From: [Pantoea] beijingensis
Lineage (GTDB): Bacteria; Pseudomonadota; Gammaproteobacteria; Enterobacterales; Enterobacteriaceae
Direction of reading: 5' to 3'
DNA: 64,000 nucleotides
Assembly: GCF_022647505.1 (NCBI RefSeq)
Contig: NZ_CP071409.1
Location: 2,728,001 to 2,792,000 of the forward strand
In this document: positions 40,881 through 49,307 of the stretch, piece by piece
Layout of the letters: each line of letters starts with the position of its first letter
Numbering within the stretch: the stretch's first letter is position 1
Made by a program: the position numbers and the translations under genes
Notes under the pieces: model-generated
What the model was told of the DNA's origin: nothing
The model's database searches: none
The model's input: only the letters and a program-made list of their open reading frames with translations

Positions 40881-42929
40881 ATGTCTCATAAGCAACAGGT
40901 ATTATTTGATGCGTCCATCATCCGTCAGGCGCTGATGGACGCCATGAAAAAATGCGATCCTCGCGTTCAGTGGCGTAATCCGGTGATGTTCGTGGTGTTC
41001 CTGGGTTCCATCCTCACCACGCTGCTGGCATTCGCGATGCTGGCGGGGATAACCCCGGGCGACAGCGGATTCACGGTGGCGATTAGCGTCTGGCTGTGGT
41101 TCACCGTGCTGTTCGCCAATTTCGCGGAAGCCATCGCCGAAGGACGCAGCAAAGCCCAGGCAAATTCGCTGAAGGGGATGAAAAAAAGCCATTTCGCCAA
41201 CAAACTGATGCAGGCGAATCAGCATCATTCAGCCGTTAGCGTACCGGCTGAATCTTTACGTAAAGGCGATATCGTGCTGGCTGCCGCCGGAGACATGATC
41301 CCCTGTGATGGCGAAGTCATTGAAGGGGGCGCTTCGGTCGATGAGAGCGCCATTACCGGTGAGTCAGCCCCAGTGATACGTGAATCAGGCGGTGACTTTG
41401 CCTCGGTGACCGGCGGAACGCGTGTTTTGTCTGACTGGCTGGTGATTCAGTGCAGCGTCAATCCCGGAGAAACCTTTCTCGATCGGATGATTGCGATGGT
41501 CGAAGGGGCCAAACGACGTAAAACACCGAGTGAAATCTCGCTGACCATCCTGCTGGTGGCCTTAACGCTGGTGTTTTTATTCGCCACTGCCACGCTTTAC
41601 CCGTTTACATTGTTCGCTGGCCACGCCATTAGCATTACCGTACTGGTCGCGCTGCTGGTGTGCCTGATTCCGACCACCATTGGCGGCCTGCTTTCTGCTA
41701 TTGGCGTTGCCGGCATGAGCCGGATGCTGGCGGCAAACGTGATTGCCACCAGCGGCCGCGCCGTTGAAGCCGCCGGCGATATCAATGTCTTGCTGCTGGA
41801 TAAAACCGGAACCATCACCCTGGGTAACCGTCAGGCATCGGCGTTTCTGCCCGCACCCGGTATTAGCGAACGGCAGTTGGCCGATGCCGCGCAGTTAGCA
41901 TCCCTGGCGGATGAAACCCCGGAGGGACGCAGTATCGTGGTGCTGGCAAAACAGCGTTTTAACCTGCGCGAGCGGGATCTGCACGCCCTTAACGCCAGCT
42001 TTGTGCCCTTTTCAGCCCAGACGCGCATGAGCGGTGTGACGCTGCAAGACCGCGCTATCCGCAAAGGTGCGGTCGACGCAATCAAACGCCATGTTGAAGC
42101 CAACGGCGGCACCTTTCAGCCGGAAGTCATGCACCAGGTGGAACAGGTGGCGCGCGGTGGGGGAACGCCGCTGGTGGTTGCGGAAGGTAACCAGGCGCTG
42201 GGCGTGGTGGCGTTAAAAGATATCGTCAAAGGCGGCATCAAAGAGCGCTTTGCTGAACTCCGGGCTATGGGAATTAAAACGGTGATGATCACCGGCGATA
42301 ATCCGCTAACCGCTGCGGCAATTGCGGCCGAAGCCGGCGTTGATGATTTTCTGTCAGAAGCGACGCCGGAGGCAAAGCTGGCGCTGATTCGCCAGTATCA
42401 GGCGGAAGGACGTTTAGTGGCCATGACCGGCGACGGGACTAACGATGCCCCCGCGCTTGCACAGGCTGATGTTGCCGTTGCGATGAACTCCGGCACGCAG
42501 GCGGCAAAAGAGGCAGGAAATATGGTGGATCTGGACTCTAACCCCACCAAGCTGATTGAAGTGGTACATATCGGTAAACAGATGTTGATGACGCGCGGCT
42601 CGCTGACAACCTTCAGTATTGCCAATGATGTGGCGAAATACTTTGCCATTATCCCCGCCGCTTTTGCCGGGGTCTGGCCGCAGCTAAACGCACTGAATAT
42701 TATGCAGTTGCACTCTCCGGCTTCGGCCATCCTGTCCGCGGTGATTTTCAATGCGCTGATTATTATTTTTCTGATTCCGCTGGCGTTAAAAGGCGTTAGC
42801 TACCGTCCACTCAGCGCAGCTGCGCTGCTACGGCGCAACCTGTGGATTTATGGTGCTGGCGGTATCCTGGTGCCGTTTATCGGTATCAAATTCATTGATC
42901 TATTACTTACGCTGTTCACGCGGGTTTAA
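40881..42929 (+). CDS. kdpB: Potassium-transporting ATPase ATP-binding subunit
   Basis: 682 residues, P-type ATPase as in E. coli. Phosphorylation site Asp307 in [18 protein letters not shown] loop (AITGESAPV), and hinge [22 protein letters not shown]. It hydrolyses ATP to drive KdpA. It lies 13 bases after kdpA and 9 before kdpC. Confidence 0.98.
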   Translation: MSHKQQVLFDASIIRQALMDAMKKCDPRVQWRNPVMFVVFLGSILTTLLAFAMLAGITPGDSGFTVAISVWLWFTVLFANFAEAIAEGRSKAQANSLKGMKKSHFANKLMQANQHHSAVSVPAESLRKGDIVLAAAGDMIPCDGEVIEGGASVDESAITGESAPVIRESGGDFASVTGGTRVLSDWLVIQCSVNPGETFLDRMIAMVEGAKRRKTPSEISLTILLVALTLVFLFATATLYPFTLFAGHAISITVLVALLVCLIPTTIGGLLSAIGVAGMSRMLAANVIATSGRAVEAAGDINVLLLDKTGTITLGNRQASAFLPAPGISERQLADAAQLASLADETPEGRSIVVLAKQRFNLRERDLHALNASFVPFSAQTRMSGVTLQDRAIRKGAVDAIKRHVEANGGTFQPEVMHQVEQVARGGGTPLVVAEGNQALGVVALKDIVKGGIKERFAELRAMGIKTVMITGDNPLTAAAIAAEAGVDDFLSEATPEAKLALIRQYQAEGRLVAMTGDGTNDAPALAQADVAVAMNSGTQAAKEAGNMVDLDSNPTKLIEVVHIGKQMLMTRGSLTTFSIANDVAKYFAIIPAAFAGVWPQLNALNIMQLHSPASAILSAVIFNALIIIFLIPLALKGVSYRPLSAAALLRRNLWIYGAGGILVPFIGIKFIDLLLTLFTRV

Positions 42930-42938
42930 GGAGATATC

Positions 42939-43523
42939 ATGGCGGTTTTACGTCCGGCTCTGTTTACTTTTATCGTACTGACGCTGATAACCGGCGCGGT
43001 CTATCCCCTGCTGGTCACTGGCATCGCGCAAACGCTTTTTCCACAGCAGGCGAACGGTTCTCTCCTTGTGATAGACGGACAATTACGTGGCTCACAGCTG
43101 ATCGGACAACCCTTTAGCGCCGCAGGTGATTTCCAGGGCCGTCCGTCGGCCACTGCCGATGCACCTTACAATACGCTGGCCTCCGGCGGCAGTAACCTCG
43201 CGGCGAGTAATCCTGCACTGGATAACGCCGTAGCGGCACGGATTGCCGCGCTGCGCGCCGCTAACTCGCAGGCCAGTCAAACGGTCCCCGTGGAGCTGGT
43301 GACCGCATCGGGCAGCGGGCTCGATCCGGATCTTTCGCCGACGGCCGCGCTCTGGCAGGCACCGCGTATTGCCGATGCGAGGGGTATTCCACTGGCGGAG
43401 GTCAAACAGCTTATTCGCGACCATACCCACCAGCCGCTGCTGAAATTTACTGGCGAACCCACGGTAAATGTCCTTATGCTCAACCTGGCGCTGGATAACC
43501 TATCGACAGAGGACAATAAATGA
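42939..43523 (+). CDS. kdpC: Potassium-transporting ATPase subunit KdpC
   Basis: 194 residues. One N-terminal membrane helix ([26 protein letters not shown]) and a soluble periplasmic domain ([62 protein letters not shown]). It works with KdpB/A as a chaperone-like or affinity subunit. Its end overlaps kdpD by 4 bases. Confidence 0.97.
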   Translation: MAVLRPALFTFIVLTLITGAVYPLLVTGIAQTLFPQQANGSLLVIDGQLRGSQLIGQPFSAAGDFQGRPSATADAPYNTLASGGSNLAASNPALDNAVAARIAALRAANSQASQTVPVELVTASGSGLDPDLSPTAALWQAPRIADARGIPLAEVKQLIRDHTHQPLLKFTGEPTVNVLMLNLALDNLSTEDNK

Positions 43524-46189
43524 ACGAGGCGTTACACCGCCCTTCCCCCGAAAAACTCCTGCAGCAGATCGCTTCCCGCCCGCGCGGGAAGTTAAAAATA
43601 TTCTTTGGTGCCAGCGCGGGCGTCGGAAAGACCTTTGCCATGCTGCAGGAGGGACGCCGTCTGCGCGAGCAGGGGCTGGATGTGCTGATCGGCGTGGTGG
43701 AAACGCACGGACGACGTGAAACCGCAGCCTTAGTGGATGGCCTGAGCACACTGCCAATGAAGCACTTAAGCCAGCACGGGCGGTATTATCCTGAATTCGA
43801 TCTGGATGCCGCCCTTGCCCGCGCGCCCGCTATCATCCTGATCGATGAACTGGCGCACAGCAATATCCACGGCGCACGCCACCCCAAACGCTGGCAGGAC
43901 GTTGATGAACTGCTGAATGCCGGAATCGATGTGCTGACCACGCTCAATGTTCAGCACCTGGAAAGTCTGAATGATGTGGTGGGCGGCATCACCGGAATAC
44001 GCGTCAGTGAAACACTGCCCGACCCGATATTCGATCTGGCGGATGAAATCGTGCTGGTCGATCTGCCTCCTGACGATTTGCGCCAGCGTCTGGCCGAGGG
44101 CAAAGTCTATATCGCTGAACAGGCCGAACGCGCAATCGAACACTTTTTTCGCAAAGGTAATCTGATCGCGCTACGCGAACTGGCGCTGCGGCGAACCGCC
44201 GATCGCGTTGACAATCAAATGCAGGCCTGGCGCGATAATCGGGGCGAGGAGAAGGTCTGGCACGCCCGTGACGGTATTTTGCTGTGCATCGACGAAGCGC
44301 CGGGTAATGAGAAGCTGATCCGTACCGCTGCGCGGCTGGCCGCAAAGCTGAATGCGGAATGGCATGCCGTGTATGTCGAAACGCCACGGCTGCATAAACT
44401 GCCGGGCGAACAGCGTCAGCGTATTCTGCAAGCACTCAAGCTGGCACAGGCGTTAGGCGCGGAAACGGCCACGCTCTCGGATACACAGGCGGAAGTCTCG
44501 ATCCTGCGCTACGCCCGCCAGCATAACCTCGGGAAAATGGTGATTGGCCGCCGGGAATCACAGCGCTGGAAACGGGATGGCTTTGCCAACCGGCTGGGTA
44601 AACTGGGGCCGGATCTCGACCTGATCATTATTGCCCGCGATGCGTTTTTATCACCCCGCACGGCACGCTCCGCTGCCGGTAAAAACCGCACGGAGCACTG
44701 GCATAAGAAACTGGAAGGCGGCGCGCTGGCGGTTGCGATTTGCGCAGCCCTGACGATGGGGGCGGTCTGGCTGTTCCCTGCCGTTGCAGACGCGAACCTG
44801 GTCATGCTCTATCTGCTGGGTGTGGTCATTGTGGCGCTGCTGTATGGCCGCGGCCCTGCGGTTTTCGCCTCTTTTATTAACGTACTGAGCTTTGACCTGT
44901 TTTGCATTGCGCCGCACGGCACCCTGGCGGTGTCCGATCTTGAATACCTGCTCACCTTCGCCATTATGCTGGCGGTCGGCCTCACTATCGGTAATCTTAC
45001 CGCGGGGGTACGTTATCAGGCCCGGGTGGCGCGCTATCGTGAAGCGCGTGTGCATCAACTCTATGAGCTGTCAAAGGCACTCAGCGCAACCCGCACCGAA
45101 CAGGATGTTATTGATGTCAGCCAGCACTTTATTAACCACAGTTTCCGTGCCGCCAGCCTGCTGCTGCTTCCGGATGAACAGGGGCAGTTGCCGCCGACCA
45201 GTCAGGCCGATGCGGCCATCGCGCGCTGGAGTTTCGATAACGGGCAACCGGCCGGCGCCGGCACCGCGACGCTGCCCGGCGTGCCCTACCAGATCCTGCC
45301 GCTCAAAGCCCGTGAAAGTATCCTGGGCGTGCTGATTATCGCCCCAGCTAACCTGCATCAGCATATGATCCCGGAGCAGCAACGGCTAATTGATACCTTT
45401 CTGGTGCTGATTGGCACCGCGCTGGAGCGGCTGGTGCTGACCCGCGCAGAAGAGCAGGCCCGCCTTTCCGCAGAACGGGAACAGCTGCGCAATGCGCTGC
45501 TGGCGGCGCTTTCACACGATCTGCGCACCCCGCTAACGGTACTGTTTGGCATGGCAGAGATCCTCACGCTGGATTTAGCCGCCGATAACTCGCCGCGCGC
45601 ACCGCAGGCCAACCAAATTCGCCAGCACATTATTAATACCTCGCGGCTGGTGAACAATTTACTGGATATGGCACGTATTCAATCCGGCGGATTTGTCCTG
45701 CGAAAAAGCTGGCTCACGCTGGAGGAGATCATCGGCAGCGCGCTCAATACGCTGGATGCGCTGCCCGGTCATCATCCTGTTAGCGTCGACCTGCCCGATC
45801 CGTTAATGCTGGTACAGGTTGATGGAGCCTTAATTGAACGTCTGCTGATCAATCTGCTGGAAAATGCGATTAAATATGGCGGCAGCGATGCACAAATCGG
45901 TATCAGCGTACGTTCCATTGACGATAAGCTGGATATTGAGGTCTGGGACAGCGGCCCTGGTATTTTACCCGGCCAGGAACAGCGTATTTTTGATAAATTT
46001 ACCCGGGGAAATAAAGAGTCAGCTATTCCCGGCGTAGGCTTAGGGCTGGCGATTTGCCAGGCTATCGCCACGCTACACGGCGGAGGAATGCTGGCAAAAA
46101 ACAGGCCTTCCGGCGGTGCCGGTTTCCATCTGTTTTTACCCCTGGAAACCGCGCCACCCATGGATATTGAAGAGACTGAGGAAACGTGA
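43520..46189 (+). CDS. kdpD: Sensor histidine kinase KdpD
   Basis: 889 residues (E. coli 894). N-terminal KdpD domain with a Walker A motif ([17 protein letters not shown]), a universal-stress-type domain (about 250-365), four membrane helices (about 400-495), a GAF-like domain, then HisKA with His666 ([13 protein letters not shown]) and HATPase ([25 protein letters not shown]). It senses K+ limitation and ionic conditions and phosphorylates KdpE. It overlaps kdpC and kdpE by 4 bases each. Confidence 0.97.
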   Translation: MNEALHRPSPEKLLQQIASRPRGKLKIFFGASAGVGKTFAMLQEGRRLREQGLDVLIGVVETHGRRETAALVDGLSTLPMKHLSQHGRYYPEFDLDAALARAPAIILIDELAHSNIHGARHPKRWQDVDELLNAGIDVLTTLNVQHLESLNDVVGGITGIRVSETLPDPIFDLADEIVLVDLPPDDLRQRLAEGKVYIAEQAERAIEHFFRKGNLIALRELALRRTADRVDNQMQAWRDNRGEEKVWHARDGILLCIDEAPGNEKLIRTAARLAAKLNAEWHAVYVETPRLHKLPGEQRQRILQALKLAQALGAETATLSDTQAEVSILRYARQHNLGKMVIGRRESQRWKRDGFANRLGKLGPDLDLIIIARDAFLSPRTARSAAGKNRTEHWHKKLEGGALAVAICAALTMGAVWLFPAVADANLVMLYLLGVVIVALLYGRGPAVFASFINVLSFDLFCIAPHGTLAVSDLEYLLTFAIMLAVGLTIGNLTAGVRYQARVARYREARVHQLYELSKALSATRTEQDVIDVSQHFINHSFRAASLLLLPDEQGQLPPTSQADAAIARWSFDNGQPAGAGTATLPGVPYQILPLKARESILGVLIIAPANLHQHMIPEQQRLIDTFLVLIGTALERLVLTRAEEQARLSAEREQLRNALLAALSHDLRTPLTVLFGMAEILTLDLAADNSPRAPQANQIRQHIINTSRLVNNLLDMARIQSGGFVLRKSWLTLEEIIGSALNTLDALPGHHPVSVDLPDPLMLVQVDGALIERLLINLLENAIKYGGSDAQIGISVRSIDDKLDIEVWDSGPGILPGQEQRIFDKFTRGNKESAIPGVGLGLAICQAIATLHGGGMLAKNRPSGGAGFHLFLPLETAPPMDIEETEET

Positions 46190-46863
46190 CAACCGTTCTG
46201 ATAGTGGAAGATGAGAAAGAGATACGCCGCTTTGTACGCATTGCGCTGGAAGCCGAATCACTGCGTGTCTACGACTGCGAGACGCTACAGCGCGGCCTGA
46301 TTGAAGCCGCGACGCGTAAGCCCGATTTAGTGATCCTTGATCTGGGCTTACCTGACGGTGATGGCCTCAGTTTTATTAAGGAAGTCCGCCAGTGGAGCGC
46401 AATGCCGATTGTGGTGCTTTCCGCACGCAGCGATGAACAGGATAAGATCGATGCGCTGGATGCCGGTGCAGATGACTTTTTGTCCAAACCGTTTGGTATC
46501 GGCGAACTGCTGGCTCGGGTGCGGGTGGCACTTCGCCGTCACACCAGTGCTTCTCAGGTTGCCAGCAGCGTTACCTTCGCTGATGTAACAGTCGATATTG
46601 CCGCACGTCACATTATCCGTGCCGGAGAAGCGATTCATCTGACACCGATTGAGTTCAGGCTGCTGGTCGTGCTGCTGAACAATACCGGAAAAGTGCTGAC
46701 GCAGCGCCAGCTACTGACGCAGGTTTGGGGACCGAATGCGGTAGAACACAGTCACTATTTACGTATTTATATGGGACATCTGCGCCAGAAGCTGGAGAGC
46801 GATCCCACCCGCCCCAAACATCTGTTAACGGAAACGGGGATTGGCTATCGCTTTATGCCGTGA
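46186..46863 (+). CDS. kdpE: Response regulator KdpE
   Basis: 225 residues with a GTG start ([21 protein letters not shown]). Receiver domain with Asp52 (LVILDLGLPDGDG) and Lys in FLSKPFGIGELLARV; OmpR-type winged helix (LTPIEFRLLVVLLNNTGKVLTQRQLLTQVWG; LRIYMGHLRQKLE). It activates kdpFABC at the T-rich site upstream. Last gene of the kdp cluster; no clear terminator follows. Confidence 0.97.
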   Translation: MTTVLIVEDEKEIRRFVRIALEAESLRVYDCETLQRGLIEAATRKPDLVILDLGLPDGDGLSFIKEVRQWSAMPIVVLSARSDEQDKIDALDAGADDFLSKPFGIGELLARVRVALRRHTSASQVASSVTFADVTVDIAARHIIRAGEAIHLTPIEFRLLVVLLNNTGKVLTQRQLLTQVWGPNAVEHSHYLRIYMGHLRQKLESDPTRPKHLLTETGIGYRFMP

Positions 46864-47074
46864 TCGCCCACAACCTATGATGGACGATAGTGAAGCAAGG
46901 AACACGACATTCAATCTACACGGGACCAAGTCACCAGCGTCGATCATTCGATTTCCTGATTTCAGCAGACGAATTCTGTTTATTTCAGCGTCCGGAGATT
47001 TCCGGGCTGATACCATCATATTGTTCCTGCGCCTGAAAATGTTGTGTATTTTTATCCCCGCAGACTGAAATGCT

Positions 47075-47416
47075 CTATTGATCCGAATGTCGCCGGAGGT
47101 TCCTCCGCGCTGTGCAAGGTTTTCTGGTTGGTAATTTCCTGAAGGATCCGGTCACAGGTAGACTGAAAATAAAGTTGGCACTATGAAGAATCATATTCGC
47201 TAATATTCCCAATACCTGGCTACAGCTATCTCCGGGGCTGACTGATGTTGATAACTGAATGTCTTCAGCCATCAATGCCATGTAGCTCGATATATGTACC
47301 GGCTCGCAACCGAAACCCCACCGACTCACATCAAGCGATACTGGGCCCGCCTTTATTCTTCCCGACTCGCAATCCATTTCACCGGGCCCACAATCACTGC
47401 AAATCAGTATCGCCAT
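47075..47416 (-). CDS. Hypothetical protein, 113 residues (doubtful)
   Basis: ATG at 47416 with a GGGATCGG stretch about eight bases upstream. Sequence starts MAILICSDCGPGEMDCESGR and has several Cys; the segment HISSYMALMAEDIQLSTSVSPGD followed by a hydrophobic stretch looks protein-like, but the C-terminal 25 residues (Arg/Thr/Cys-rich) do not. No family recognised. It could be a degraded gene or a chance frame in the region upstream of the fimbrial operon. Confidence 0.3.
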   Translation of the reverse strand: MAILICSDCGPGEMDCESGRIKAGPVSLDVSRWGFGCEPVHISSYMALMAEDIQLSTSVSPGDSCSQVLGILANMILHSANFIFSLPVTGSFRKLPTRKPCTARRNLRRHSDQ

Positions 47417-47984
47417 GAACAAACCGATCCCAGCTTTTTATTGCGCAGTTCAGCAGGTTTCGCCTCAAGCTGCTCCCCTGATCCTACCCACGTAGTATGG
47501 GCACAGACCTCAGGGAGCTGTGCGGAGCAAACATATCGATAACGACGTGCTGTTCTGAATGCTTACCTGCACTACGTTGCCGGGGATGTCGATTTGGCTG
47601 CGGGCTCAGCCTTAAGAAATATCTTACGTATATTAATGATGTGATGTGGTGTGAATATGCTTGTCACTTGCCGATAAACCTTAGCTTTAATTATTAACTT
47701 ACCTTATATTTAATACGCCATTTTCTTGGGAATTTTCTTAAAGGCATTATATAACTCGATATCAGAAAAATAACAGTAAACCAAAATCAAATTCTCATTA
47801 AAGTCGTATAAAAAGGTTAAAACCCTTTAAGTTACTATTTTTATTTTCTTTTTAAGATTTAAATATCGAAAATAAAAAAACCACAGAAGCAAGAATCAAA
47901 TTTATATATTTATGTGAAAGTATATTTTAATAAAAATAAATTGAGATTAGTCTTGTGCCGCCTGGAGTCAGGGTGCAGCCCAGA

Positions 47985-48014
47985 GTGGGTAATAATTAAG
48001 TATTTCTTACCCAC
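47985..48014 (+). repeat. Inverted repeat in the fimbrial leader
   Basis: GTGGGTAA (47985-47992) and TTACCCAC (48007-48014), 14-base spacer, ending 38 bases upstream of the pilin start. It could be an operator or a leader RNA hairpin. Confidence 0.5.
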
Positions 48015-48052
48015 CGCGGGATTTTAAAGTTTCACTGTTTCAAGGAAAGACC

Positions 48053-48577
48053 ATGAAAAAATTTACTCTTATTGCTACTGCAACACTTGCTGCGGTAAGC
48101 ATCTGCGGAACCGCATCTGCCGCTGACGGTACAATTAACTTTACGGGCAGCATCAGGGACACGGCCTGCACAGTTGACACCGCATCAGCAAACCAGACCG
48201 TTAACCTGGGCAACATTGCCACGACGTCGTTCGGTTCTGCAGGATCTTCCGCCTCATCCGCCCGTTTTACCATCAACCTGACAGATTGCCCGGCTGCCAT
48301 CACCTCGGCCAGCATTCGCTTTGACGGCCCGCTGGCCAGCGGTAACAGCAATCTGCTTGCGCTGAGTTCAGGTCAGACCGCAACCAATGTTGGCGTAGGC
48401 ATATACGAGCAGAACAGTACAACCCTGATCCCTGTCGGCAGCCCCTCGGACGCAGTGACACTTTCCGCTACAGGAATCAACGCCATCAACTTCCTCGCCA
48501 AGTACGTTTCGACAGCAGCAGTTGTTGGTGCGGGCAGTGCGAATGCAGTGGCAACCTTTACCGTTGCGTATAACTAA
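48053..48577 (+). CDS. Major fimbrial subunit (type 1-like pilin)
   Basis: 174 residues. Signal peptide MKKFTLIATATLAAVSICGTASA, mature start ADGTINFTGSIRDTACTV. A single disulfide pair (Cys in DTACTVDT and in NLTDCPAA) and the C-terminal beta-strand with penultimate Tyr (FTVAYN) are the marks of a chaperone-usher pilin with donor-strand exchange. It is rich in Ala, Ser and Thr. A GGAAAGACC ribosome site precedes the ATG. First gene of a four-gene operon. Confidence 0.93.
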   Translation: MKKFTLIATATLAAVSICGTASAADGTINFTGSIRDTACTVDTASANQTVNLGNIATTSFGSAGSSASSARFTINLTDCPAAITSASIRFDGPLASGNSNLLALSSGQTATNVGVGIYEQNSTTLIPVGSPSDAVTLSATGINAINFLAKYVSTAAVVGAGSANAVATFTVAYN

Positions 48578-48583
48578 TCCTCT

Positions 48584-48608
48584 GAGCCGCTATCCGCGGC
48601 TCCTTTTT
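48584..48608 (+). terminator. Partial terminator after the pilin gene
   Basis: GAGCCGC-TATCC-GCGGCTC hairpin followed by CTTTTT, between the pilin stop and the chaperone start. It would let most transcripts end after the pilin, giving much more pilin than chaperone and usher. Confidence 0.75.
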
Positions 48609-48621
48609 CAGGGAAAAACCT

Positions 48622-49290
48622 ATGCTGCGTTTACTGCTGACACTGTGTCTGCTGACGGCCTCGCTGGCAGGCCGGGCCGGGGTTGAAATAGGGGGAACAA
48701 GGCTCATTTATGACGCAAACGCCAAACAGGCGACGCTGAGCGTCAATAATCCCGATGACAGGTCCTATCTGATTCAGTCATGGGTCGATAAGGATCCCGC
48801 TGCCGGTGACGGTGATAACACCTTCGTCACCACGCCACCACTTTTCCGCCTGGAACCGCATTCACAGAACTCGGTCAGGGTGGTTTACACGGGCCGGCCG
48901 CTGCCCGCAGACCGTGAGTCCATGCTCTGGTTAAGCATCAAGTCGGTCCCCAGCATCTCAAAGGATGAAACCAACCGGCTGCTCATTAGCGTGAAAAGCG
49001 TACTCAAACTTTTCTACCGGCCCGCGGGCTTGAGTGGCGAGCCGGCAACGGCTTATGAAAAGCTCACTTTTGTACGGCGCGGTGGGCAGGTTTACGTATC
49101 AAACCCAACGCCTTATTACGTCTCATTCTATGACCTCAGCATCGGCGGATTGCCGGTTAAATCGCTGCCCACGCTCAAACCACTGTCCGGGCAATCCCTT
49201 GACGTTCCTGCCGGGACCGCCGGTGCGGTCTCATGGCGCGCGATTAATGACTTCGGTGGTATCACAGACGTCAGAAAAGCAAAAATCTGA
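48622..49290 (+). CDS. Periplasmic fimbrial chaperone
   Basis: 222 residues, two Ig-like domains. Signal peptide MLRLLLTLCLLTASLAGRA; conserved GGTRLIYDANAKQATLSVNNPDDRSYLIQSWVD, FVTTPPLFRLEPHSQNSVRVV and LFYRPAGL segments with the pilin-capping G1 strand region. The FGS/FGL loop between F1 and G1 is short (SQNSVR follows LEPH), as in short-loop pilus chaperones. It receives pilins from Sec and hands them to the usher. It lies 18 bases before the usher. Confidence 0.92.
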   Translation: MLRLLLTLCLLTASLAGRAGVEIGGTRLIYDANAKQATLSVNNPDDRSYLIQSWVDKDPAAGDGDNTFVTTPPLFRLEPHSQNSVRVVYTGRPLPADRESMLWLSIKSVPSISKDETNRLLISVKSVLKLFYRPAGLSGEPATAYEKLTFVRRGGQVYVSNPTPYYVSFYDLSIGGLPVKSLPTLKPLSGQSLDVPAGTAGAVSWRAINDFGGITDVRKAKI

Positions 49291-49307
49291 CTAAGGCTGA
49301 ACCCACA

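Larger units (their letters stand above)
46864..48052. other. Gene-poor region between kdpE and the fimbrial operon
   Basis: 1,189 bases with no recognised gene. One orphan frame on the minus strand (47075-47416) is listed separately. From about 47640 to 47960 the sequence is strongly AT-rich, unlike the flanks; this looks like a foreign fimbrial promoter region of the kind H-NS silences. An 8-bp inverted repeat GTGGGTAA/TTACCCAC (47985-48014) lies just upstream of the pilin gene. E. coli has speF-potE at this place; neither is present. Confidence 0.7.

Noticed and set aside
46864..47640. Possible IS or speF/potE remnants
   Set aside because: No reading frame in either strand resembled a transposase, SpeF or PotE.
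47700..48052. Phase-variable invertible fimbrial promoter
   Set aside because: Only one short 8-bp inverted repeat with a 14-base spacer was seen; no recombinase gene is nearby.
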